DNA of 13,985 nucleotides from Clostridiaceae bacterium (GTDB taxonomy: Bacteria; Bacillota; Clostridia; Lutisporales; Lutisporaceae): the NCBI GenBank assembly GCA_028697435.1, contig JAQVFD010000022.1, positions 1-13,985 on the forward strand, given 5' to 3'. The position numbers were made by a program, and so were the translations under genes. The notes beneath the pieces are model-generated. The model ran no database searches. It saw nothing but the letters and a program-made list of their open reading frames with translations, and was not told where the DNA came from. Position 1 is the stretch's first letter. Every line of letters begins with the position of its first letter. Shown in pieces: positions 1 to 5,823 of the stretch.

Positions 1-79
1 CTATTATTAGCATAGCGGTATAGGTTGCAATTAGGAGCCACTCTTCAATATGGTTGTCCAGCAGTTTTAAAAATTTCAT
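1..79 (-). CDS. dctQ: TRAP transporter small permease, DctQ-type (5' part only)
   Basis: This is the first 26 codons of a minus-strand gene that runs off the left edge of the window. Translation begins MKFLKLLDNHIEEWLLIATY and continues into a hydrophobic stretch (TAMLII). A short amphipathic start of the type LLDxxIEEWLL followed by a membrane helix is typical of DctQ small membrane subunits of tripartite TRAP carboxylate transporters. The start is fixed by a GGAGG at 86-90, six bases upstream of the ATG. It lies 77 nt downstream of dctP in the same direction, the usual P-Q(-M) order, so the large permease DctM is expected beyond the edge. The family call rests on position plus 26 residues, so it is good but not proven. 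Confidence 0.72.
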   Translation of the reverse strand, partial: MKFLKLLDNHIEEWLLIATYTAMLII

Positions 80-98
80 TGAAAACCTCCTATGTTCC

Positions 99-132
99 AT
101 GCAATAAGGTGTCTGAAGACACCTTATTGCAT
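99..132 (-). promoter_or_regulatory. Perfect 15-bp hairpin between dctP and dctQ
   Basis: Positions 99-113 and 118-132 are perfect reverse complements, with the four-base loop 114-117. The hairpin sits in the 77-nt gap between the dctP stop (157) and the dctQ start (79). No T-run follows it on the minus strand; it is followed directly by the dctQ ribosome binding site. This fits an intercistronic mRNA-stabilising or partial-termination element that keeps the binding protein more abundant than the permeases, as is common in binding-protein-dependent transporter operons. The structure is seen; its role is inferred. Confidence 0.7.
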
Positions 133-156
133 TACCATATATAACTTGATTACCGA

Positions 157-1218
157 TTATTTACCTTCTATTTCTTTTATTTTAGCAAGAGCGCTATCCA
201 ACAGCTCTTTTCCGATTTTATTTTCAAAATTCTTATAAGTTGGCATTGCCATATCAATAAATACCTGTCGTTCTGCATCTGATAAGTAATAGATTTCAGT
301 TGTTTTCTTAATGGCCTCAATACTTTCTTTTTCAAGTTGTACGGCTAACTCCCTATTAAATGTCTGAGTACTTAGAGATGCTGCTTCAATTATTTTCTTG
401 ACATCCTCCGGGTATGATTCAAACACGCCTGTATTGATAAACATTCCAGCCGGGTCGAATGCATGTTTTGTATCAGTCATATATTTTTGGACTTCGTTGA
501 ACTTCATGCTGGCAGTGTTGCTGAAACTGTTCTCCTGCGCATCAATAGTTTTTGTCTGGAGACCAACATATATATCTCCGTACGGAAGCGGTGTAGGATT
601 AGCACCATATGCCTTGAAATAATCTAACTGGATGGGGTTATCCAATGTTCTGATTTTTAAACCTTTTAAGTCATCGGGATGTTTTATAGGGGCTTTGTTA
701 TTTGATGTATTCCTAAACCCACCGTCAAATACGGCAAGCTGTTTAAACCCTTTGCCTTCAATGCCTTTAGCTATGTCTTTAGCTATATCGCTATCTAAGA
801 ATTCAAAAGCAACTTCCGCGCTGCTGAATAAATAAGGTAAATTGTAAAGCAAGAATGCATCAGAGAATTGTGCAAAGGGAGGGTAAATGTTTACGCACAT
901 TTCGATACTGCCATCTTGAACACCATTGAAAATATCAGCACTGCCACCTAAGGAGCCTCCGGGGAAAAGTTCAACATCAATACGTCCTTCAGATAACTTT
1001 TCTACCTGCTCTTCAAAATGACGCATAGAACGTGTTGCTATATCTTGTTCCGGTGTAACAAGACCTACTTTGATTTTAAATTCCCCCTGTTTTGGTTTTG
1101 CAACTTCACTGCTGCCTTCATTGTTTGTATCTGCGTTGCCCCCGTTGTTTGTTTTTGCGGAACAACCGACTGTAAATAGCATAACTAAAATTAAAAATAC
1201 AGATAATAGTTTTTTCAT
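157..1218 (-). CDS. dctP: TRAP transporter solute-binding lipoprotein, DctP family
   Basis: This 353-residue extracytoplasmic receptor captures a small, usually carboxylated, solute and hands it to the DctQM permease for sodium- or proton-driven uptake. Residues 1-18 form a lipoprotein signal (MKK, a hydrophobic core, then TVGC with Cys19), followed by a flexible Asn/Gly/Ser-rich linker (about 20-45) that tethers the domain to the membrane. Family landmarks are the GFRN segment near 167-170 and DDLKGLKIRT (182-191), whose Arg190 is the position that binds the substrate carboxylate in characterised DctP proteins. Further landmarks are PLPYGDIYVGLQT (210-222) and DAQEN (226-230). Length is normal for the family. 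The start is supported by AGGAGG at 1225-1230, six bases upstream of the ATG. It is transcribed divergently from the molybdenum hydroxylase genes across a shared control region. The substrate cannot be read from sequence; a link to the hydroxylase substrate is inference. Confidence 0.93.
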   Translation of the reverse strand: MKKLLSVFLILVMLFTVGCSAKTNNGGNADTNNEGSSEVAKPKQGEFKIKVGLVTPEQDIATRSMRHFEEQVEKLSEGRIDVELFPGGSLGGSADIFNGVQDGSIEMCVNIYPPFAQFSDAFLLYNLPYLFSSAEVAFEFLDSDIAKDIAKGIEGKGFKQLAVFDGGFRNTSNNKAPIKHPDDLKGLKIRTLDNPIQLDYFKAYGANPTPLPYGDIYVGLQTKTIDAQENSFSNTASMKFNEVQKYMTDTKHAFDPAGMFINTGVFESYPEDVKKIIEAASLSTQTFNRELAVQLEKESIEAIKKTTEIYYLSDAERQVFIDMAMPTYKNFENKIGKELLDSALAKIKEIEGK

Positions 1219-1244
1219 TTCTATCCTCCTCTTTTTTTATCTAC

Positions 1245-1250
1245 ATTATA
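1245..1250 (-). promoter_or_regulatory. Candidate -10 of the dctP promoter
   Basis: The minus strand reads TATAAT here, 27 nt upstream of the dctP start. There is no good -35 hexamer at the expected distance. The tandem GTCAT boxes at 1283-1297 lie just upstream, so activator-dependent initiation is plausible. The hexamer lies in very AT-rich sequence, so chance occurrence is possible. Confidence 0.4.
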
Positions 1251-1282
1251 ATAAATTACAGTTTTTTTATTACATTCATTCC

Positions 1283-1329
1283 ATGACTATTTATGACTTA
1301 TGCATGTAACTTTAATGACAAAATGTCAT
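1283..1329. promoter_or_regulatory. GTCAT-box cluster, dctP side and centre of the divergent region
   Basis: The pentamer GTCAT occurs on the minus strand at 1283-1287, 1293-1297 and 1315-1319, and on the plus strand at 1325-1329. The first two form a tandem pair 10 bp apart that points toward dctP (minus strand GTCATAAATAGTCAT). The last two form an inverted pair, ATGACA-aaa-TGTCAT, at 1315-1329. Together with the right-hand pair at 1363-1384 this makes six copies in under 100 bp, three on each strand. They are candidate binding sites for the OmpR/PhoB-type regulator encoded at 5131-5823, which family members bind as about 11-bp direct repeats. The copies are seen directly; the binding factor is inferred. 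Confidence 0.55.
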
Positions 1330-1362
1330 AAACTTGGGTTATTGCATTAATATTATTAATTT

Positions 1363-1398
1363 GTCATAAAAAAGTCATAAATATGCGCAATATATAAC
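1363..1398 (+). promoter_or_regulatory. PhoB-box-like tandem repeat and candidate xdh promoter
   Basis: Two direct repeats of GTCATAAA start at 1363 and 1374, exactly 11 bp apart, giving two 11-bp units (1363-1373 and 1374-1384). A candidate -10, TATAAC, follows at 1393-1398, eight bases beyond the second unit. This is the layout of promoters activated by PhoB/OmpR-type regulators, where an 11-bp direct repeat replaces the -35 region; the half-site even resembles the E. coli Pho half-site TGTCATA. The xdh start codon is at 1455. Activation by the regulator encoded at 5131-5823 is inference. Confidence 0.55.
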
Positions 1399-1454
1399 AG
1401 ATAATCCATTTACAATAGGAAGTAAATAGGTTCAGGATTTTGGAGGGTGTTGAT

Positions 1455-1907
1455 ATGATAATTAATGCAGTGATAAATGGAGAGGCTGTTGAAAAAGAAT
1501 GTAATCCAAATAAAAGACTAGTAGAGTTTTTGCGGGATGATATGGGATTGGTGAGTGTTAAAGAGGGGTGCGGTGAAGGGGAATGCGGTTCGTGCACCGT
1601 GCTTCTTGATAAGGAAGCTGTTACCTCATGTACTGTGCTGGCGGGTCAAATAAACGGTCGTGAAGTAACAACGGTTGAGGGTCTGGATGTTATGGGAGAG
1701 CTTAAACCTGTTATGGAATCATTTGTTAAGGCAGGTGCTGTGCAATGCGGTTATTGTACACCGGGTATGATTATTTCCACAATAGCATTACGGTATAAAA
1801 ACCCGAACCCAACGGAGGATGAAATCAAACGGGCTTTAGAAGGAAACCTTTGCAGATGCACCGGGTATAATAAAATTATCGAAGCCGTCAAAAAAATAGA
1901 GAGGTGA
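1455..1907 (+). CDS. xdhC: Molybdenum hydroxylase [2Fe-2S] subunit (xanthine dehydrogenase family)
   Basis: This 150-residue subunit carries two [2Fe-2S] clusters that move electrons from the molybdenum centre to FAD in the three-subunit hydroxylase. The N-terminal plant-ferredoxin-type domain has Cys39, Cys44, Cys47 and Cys59 (CGEGECGSC...C). The C-terminal helical domain has QCGYC (Cys98, Cys101) and CRCTGY (Cys133, Cys135). All eight ligands are present, and the length is normal for a stand-alone FeS subunit. The ATG at 1455 is preferred because GGAGG at 1442-1446 lies eight bases upstream; an in-frame TTG at 1440 would start before that site. It is the first gene of the operon, and the next start lies 5 nt after its stop. 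The symbol follows E. coli usage (XdhC = FeS subunit); the family also includes nicotinate and other N-heterocycle dehydrogenases, so the substrate is not proven. Confidence 0.93.
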   Translation: MIINAVINGEAVEKECNPNKRLVEFLRDDMGLVSVKEGCGEGECGSCTVLLDKEAVTSCTVLAGQINGREVTTVEGLDVMGELKPVMESFVKAGAVQCGYCTPGMIISTIALRYKNPNPTEDEIKRALEGNLCRCTGYNKIIEAVKKIER

Positions 1908-1912
1908 TAGAT

Positions 1913-2788
1913 ATGAGATCCAATGCATTTTATGCTCCTGAAACTATTCAGGAACTTATAGAGGTATTAGAACTAAAAAAAGATAATCGCGATTTTTACT
2001 TCATAGCCGGAGCTACTGATTTTGCTATTAATGCAAAAAAACATGAAATTATGGATTATACGGCAATAGACTTAACACATATGGATGAATTGAAAAGAAT
2101 TGAGAAAGTGGGTGACTGCATTGAAATCGGTGCAGCGGTCACTATGACAAGACTGGAGGAATCAAATATCCTTAAGGATCATGGGAACGCTTTGGCGGAA
2201 GCTGCCGGACGAGTTGGTTCCACGCAAATACGCAATCGCGCAACAATAGGAGGTAACATAGCTAATGCTTCTCAATGCGCAGATACTGTCCCGGCATCCT
2301 GTGCGTTAGGAGCAACAGTCATTCTCCTTGATTCAGAGGGAAAGCAGAGAGAACTGCCTTTGGAAGAGTTCATTTTGGGTATCGGGCACACACAAATTAA
2401 GTCCAATGAAGTGCTTGTCAAAATACGGATTCCTAATGGAAGAAAAATGGCGTATTCAAGCTTTTCAAAGGTTGGAAGCAGAAAGAATGTGACAATTTCA
2501 AAAATTAATTGTGCCGTCAGAATTGTTTTTGAAGATAATTATGTAGCCGAAGCAACTATGTATTTTGGCTCAATCGGTTCTAAAGTAATAAAGGCAGTCG
2601 CTATGGAAAAACATTGTATTGGCAGGGCATGGGATGAAAAGCTATTAGCAGAACTATTAGAATTAGGCTCTTTACAAATTGACCAAGCAATACCGACAAG
2701 GTCATCAAGACATTACAAAAGAATTGCGGTAAAAGGGGTAATAAGTGATGTGTTTAATGATATTGTGAGTCAGAGAGGGGTGATATAA
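1913..2788 (+). CDS. xdhB: Molybdenum hydroxylase FAD-binding subunit
   Basis: This 291-residue flavin subunit passes electrons from the FeS clusters through FAD to the final acceptor, usually NAD+. Landmarks of the CO dehydrogenase flavoprotein/XdhB family are IAGATDF (about 31-37) near the N terminus, and a GSTQIRNRATIGGNI segment followed by ASQCAD, which together wrap the FAD. The C-terminal third matches the family's CO-dehydrogenase C-terminal domain in position and length. The ATG at 1913 is chosen because AGAGGTGAT at 1900-1908 is a strong ribosome binding site for it. A GTG at 1904 overlaps the previous stop and lies inside that site. The stop overlaps the next start by one base (TAATG), which implies translational coupling to the Mo subunit. 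Confidence 0.92.
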   Translation: MRSNAFYAPETIQELIEVLELKKDNRDFYFIAGATDFAINAKKHEIMDYTAIDLTHMDELKRIEKVGDCIEIGAAVTMTRLEESNILKDHGNALAEAAGRVGSTQIRNRATIGGNIANASQCADTVPASCALGATVILLDSEGKQRELPLEEFILGIGHTQIKSNEVLVKIRIPNGRKMAYSSFSKVGSRKNVTISKINCAVRIVFEDNYVAEATMYFGSIGSKVIKAVAMEKHCIGRAWDEKLLAELLELGSLQIDQAIPTRSSRHYKRIAVKGVISDVFNDIVSQRGVI

Positions 2789-5025
2789 TGAATAGCGGGT
2801 TTAAGTATATCGGTAAGCGTATCAACCGACCGGATGCAAGAGATAAAGCTTTGGGCAGAACGAAATATATAGGAGATATGAAGCTGCATGGGATGCTCTG
2901 CGGAAAACTTGTAACAAGTAAGAAAGCCCATGCAGTAGTACAGATAGATACATCAAAGGCTCTTGCAATTAAAGGGGTTAGGGCAGTATTCACTTATGAA
3001 GATGTTCCTAAGAAACTATATAATTCCAACCAATGGTATTCCGGATCAGCGGATAAAGAGGATGAGCTTATTCTCCACAAAACTGCCAAACATGTGGGTG
3101 ATCGTATTGCTCTGGTATTGGGGGATAACATGGAAGCTGCGGAAAGAGGAAGGAAAGCCCTGATTATTGAATATGAGGAACTTCCCGTCATCATTGGCTT
3201 GGAAGCAGCTAGTGAAACCAATTTATGCTTCGAAAAGGAATTTTCCTGTGGGAGTGTTGAAAGCGGTTTTGAAAAAGCTGACTTTATCATAGAAGATAAA
3301 GGTTCAACACCTAAGATTCATCATGCAGCTATTGAAAACCATGTGTGCGTAGCGGAAGTTGATACTTTTGGGAATCTTCTGATTTGGTCACCTTGTCAGG
3401 TTGTATTCCAGGTTCAACATGTTACAGCTAGGGCGTTGGATATGCCCTATGACAAGATACGCGTAGTTAAATCTTATATGGGTGGTTCTTTTGGCGGCAA
3501 AACAATGCCAATTCTGGAACCAATATGTGGATTCGCGGCGTTGAAAACAGGCAGACCCGTTAAAATCATAATGGACCGAAGGGACTCTATTTCTGCCACA
3601 AGAACCCGCAATGCATCAGTTCAAAGAGTCAGGACTGGTATTACAAAGGATGGGAAAATCGTTGCCCGAGAAATCGAAATTGATTTTGATGGTGGGGCTT
3701 ATTTGACTAACAGCGCCGGAATTGCTGTGGCATCAGGCAAAAAAGCTTTTAGGGCCTATGATATAGAAAACCAAAAGTATGTGGGTAGGACTTATTATAC
3801 AAACACCACACCCGGTGGAGCTTGCAGAGGATATGGTTCACCTCAGATTCATGCCATTAGCGAGATTAATATTAATAATGCTGCCGCCAGAATAGGGATG
3901 GATCCAGTAGATTTCAGAATTTTAAATGCTTTTGACCCTCAAGAATACGAAAAAGGAGCAGTCGATCAGATCGGAATGCCGGCAATCGGTAATGCACGGC
4001 TCAAGGATTGTCTCACAGAGGGAAAAGAACATTTTAGATGGAGAGAAAGAATGCAAACCGTAAAAGACAAAAATACAGATCGTTATGCTTATGGGCTTGG
4101 AGTGGCTGCAAGTGCTCATGGCAACGGATATCTTAATTCATTTCCTGACTTTACAAATGTAGCGATTCAAATCATGCCTGATGGCAGAGTTTTTGTAAGG
4201 ATTGCGATTCATGATTTGGGATGCGGTACAGTTTTGACAATGCAGCAGATTGCAGCTGAAGTTTTGAGCATATCACCGGAGCTAATTAATGTTCCGGAAG
4301 CAGATACCCATCAATCTCCTTATGATTCGGCAGGTACTCAAGCCAGCCGTGTGACATATGTATGCGGAGGAGCAGTAAAAGAGGCAGCAGAAGAGCTTAA
4401 GAAAAAAATGGCTCAAATGTATGCGTCTTCTTTCAGCTGTAAAGAAGAAGAAGTTAAGTTCGAAGATGGGATAATTGGCAGTGAATATGCCGAACATATG
4501 AATTATGGAAGCTTTGCTACATTCTGCGAGAAGAAATATTCAACAGCGCTTAAGGCTGATTTGGAATATAAGGCTAAAGCCAATCCAAGTGTTTATAGTG
4601 CTGTTTTCATAGAAGTTAAAGTAGACCGTTATTCGGGAATGGTCGAAATTGAAGACATGCTCGTTGTTCAAGATGCAGGACAAGTAATTAATCCAACATT
4701 GGCAGAAGGGCAAGTGCAGGGTGGTGCTCAGATGAGTTTGGGAATGGCCTTGTGTGAAGAAATTGTATACGATGAAAAAGGGAACCTGAAAACAGATAAC
4801 TTCTCAAAATACCACATTATAAATGCACCGTCCATGCAGGAAGTTAAGACTTTGTTTATCGAAAAAGGTGAACCAATGGGACCTTTTGGAGCTAAAAGCG
4901 TGGGTGAATTAGCTGCAGTCGCGCCGGCACCGGCTTTAATGAATGCCATTAATCATGCATTGGGCACGAATCTTACTGACTATCCTGCAACACCGGAAAA
5001 AATCATTGAAGCACTTAACAACTAA
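2788..5025 (+). CDS. xdhA: Molybdenum hydroxylase catalytic (Mo-cofactor) subunit
   Basis: This 745-residue catalytic subunit hydroxylates a carbon of an N-heterocycle (xanthine or hypoxanthine in the named enzymes) using the molybdopterin cytosine dinucleotide cofactor and water. An aldehyde oxidase/xanthine dehydrogenase a/b hammerhead domain covers about residues 18-140, followed by the Mo-binding domain. Cofactor and active-site landmarks are Q204, GGSFGGK (232-238), CRGYG (346-350, Arg347) and DLGCGT (476-481). The presumed catalytic Glu707 is in KSVGELAA. The residue after GGSFGGK is Thr239, where bovine xanthine oxidase has the substrate-binding Glu802, so substrate choice may differ from classic xanthine dehydrogenase. 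It ends the operon, with an intrinsic terminator 15 bases after the stop. The yqeB and yqeC genes nearby suggest a selenium-containing cofactor. The family is certain and the exact substrate is not. Confidence 0.9.
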   Translation: MNSGFKYIGKRINRPDARDKALGRTKYIGDMKLHGMLCGKLVTSKKAHAVVQIDTSKALAIKGVRAVFTYEDVPKKLYNSNQWYSGSADKEDELILHKTAKHVGDRIALVLGDNMEAAERGRKALIIEYEELPVIIGLEAASETNLCFEKEFSCGSVESGFEKADFIIEDKGSTPKIHHAAIENHVCVAEVDTFGNLLIWSPCQVVFQVQHVTARALDMPYDKIRVVKSYMGGSFGGKTMPILEPICGFAALKTGRPVKIIMDRRDSISATRTRNASVQRVRTGITKDGKIVAREIEIDFDGGAYLTNSAGIAVASGKKAFRAYDIENQKYVGRTYYTNTTPGGACRGYGSPQIHAISEININNAAARIGMDPVDFRILNAFDPQEYEKGAVDQIGMPAIGNARLKDCLTEGKEHFRWRERMQTVKDKNTDRYAYGLGVAASAHGNGYLNSFPDFTNVAIQIMPDGRVFVRIAIHDLGCGTVLTMQQIAAEVLSISPELINVPEADTHQSPYDSAGTQASRVTYVCGGAVKEAAEELKKKMAQMYASSFSCKEEEVKFEDGIIGSEYAEHMNYGSFATFCEKKYSTALKADLEYKAKANPSVYSAVFIEVKVDRYSGMVEIEDMLVVQDAGQVINPTLAEGQVQGGAQMSLGMALCEEIVYDEKGNLKTDNFSKYHIINAPSMQEVKTLFIEKGEPMGPFGAKSVGELAAVAPAPALMNAINHALGTNLTDYPATPEKIIEALNN

Positions 5026-5040
5026 ATCAGTAGCCTGGGG

Positions 5041-5081
5041 ACCTAATACCTTTAGATGTATTAGGTTTTTCTTTTGTTTTT
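5041..5081 (+). terminator. Intrinsic terminator of the xdh operon
   Basis: ACCTAATAC (5041-5049) pairs perfectly with GTATTAGGT (5058-5066) across an eight-base loop. It is followed at once by a T-rich tract, 5067-5081, interrupted only by C5071 and G5076. It starts 15 bases after the xdhA stop and separates the hydroxylase operon from the regulator operon. Confidence 0.9.
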
Positions 5082-5102
5082 GATGTAGCATAATGTTATA
5101 AT
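5074..5102 (+). promoter_or_regulatory. Candidate promoter for the regulator-accessory operon
   Basis: A consensus -10, TATAAT, lies at 5097-5102. The hexamer 17 bp upstream, TTGTTT at 5074-5079, matches the -35 consensus only at its first three bases. It overlaps the T-tract of the preceding terminator. The position, about 30 nt before the response-regulator start, is right. No GTCAT box occurs here, so this operon is probably not controlled by the same sites as the divergent TRAP/xdh region. Confidence 0.45.
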
Positions 5103-5130
5103 GAAAGAAAGTCCGAAAGGAGTGGTGAAC

Positions 5131-5823
5131 ATGTCAAAGATTATGGTTGTTGATGACGAAATCGAGATAGCAGATATGATAGAAGATTTTTTAAGGATTG
5201 AAAACATAGAAGTAGTCAAAGCAAATTCTGCGGAGAAGGCATTGAAGCTTTTTAACGAAGATATTGAACTTTTGGTATTGGACATCAATCTGGAGGACGG
5301 TCTGAATGGGATTGAGCTGTGCAAGCAAATACGCAAGACGAACTTTATCCCGATAATTTTTTTAACTTGCAAAAATTCTCAAAATGACATGCTTCTTGGA
5401 TTCGGGGTAGGTGCAGATGATTATATAACCAAGCCTTTTAACCCGGTGGAACTGGTAGCCCGAATAAAAGCCAATATCCGAAGGATAAGGTCTTATAACA
5501 AAGGAAGTATAAAAGATGAAATTATTACCTTTGGAGATATTGCAATATATAGAAAAGGTTATAAGGTCTACAAAAACAAAGAGGATGTTAATATTACTTC
5601 AAAGGAATTCAATCTCTTACTTTATTTAATTGAAAATGCTTATATTGTTTTAAGCAGAAATCAGATTCTTAACAGTGTTTGGGGAGATTCCTTTTATGAT
5701 GAAAATTTAGTCAATACAACTATCAAGCGGCTTCGAAAAAAGATTGAGAATAATCCTGATAATCCGGAATATATCAAGACAATTTGGGGTGCCGGTTATG
5801 TTTTTGAGGGTGATGTAAGATGA
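5131..5823 (+). CDS. OmpR/PhoB-family response regulator
   Basis: This 230-residue cytoplasmic DNA-binding regulator is phosphorylated by the adjacent kinase. The receiver domain (about 1-118) has the acidic pair Asp8-Asp9, the phospho-acceptor Asp51 (VLDINLEDG), Thr79 and Lys101-Pro102. The winged-helix trans_reg_C domain (about 128-227) has TSKEFNLLLYLIENA, the NTTIKRLRKKIE recognition helix (195-206) and the closing TIWGAGYVF hairpin. The start at 5131 is supported by AAAGGAG at 5116-5122, eight bases upstream; an in-frame ATG at 5101 overlaps the candidate -10 and lacks such a site. The next gene overlaps by four bases (ATGA). Proteins of this type bind 11-bp direct repeats, and such repeats lie at 1363-1384 in the TRAP/xdh control region. 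That target is inferred. Confidence 0.93.
   Translation: MSKIMVVDDEIEIADMIEDFLRIENIEVVKANSAEKALKLFNEDIELLVLDINLEDGLNGIELCKQIRKTNFIPIIFLTCKNSQNDMLLGFGVGADDYITKPFNPVELVARIKANIRRIRSYNKGSIKDEIITFGDIAIYRKGYKVYKNKEDVNITSKEFNLLLYLIENAYIVLSRNQILNSVWGDSFYDENLVNTTIKRLRKKIENNPDNPEYIKTIWGAGYVFEGDVR

Noticed and set aside
1363..1384. Membership in a phosphate-starvation (Pho) regulon
   Set aside because: The repeat looks like a Pho box, but no phosphate transport or phosphatase gene is nearby; OmpR-family regulators share this repeat style, and the local regulator is the simpler candidate.
1440..1457. TTG start for the FeS subunit at 1440
   Set aside because: It precedes the ribosome binding site at 1442-1446; the ATG at 1455 has correct spacing and begins at the family's usual N terminus.
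5101..5133. Upstream ATG at 5101 for the response regulator
   Set aside because: It overlaps the candidate -10 TATAAT and adds ten residues before the normal receiver start; the ATG at 5131 has AAAGGAG at proper distance.
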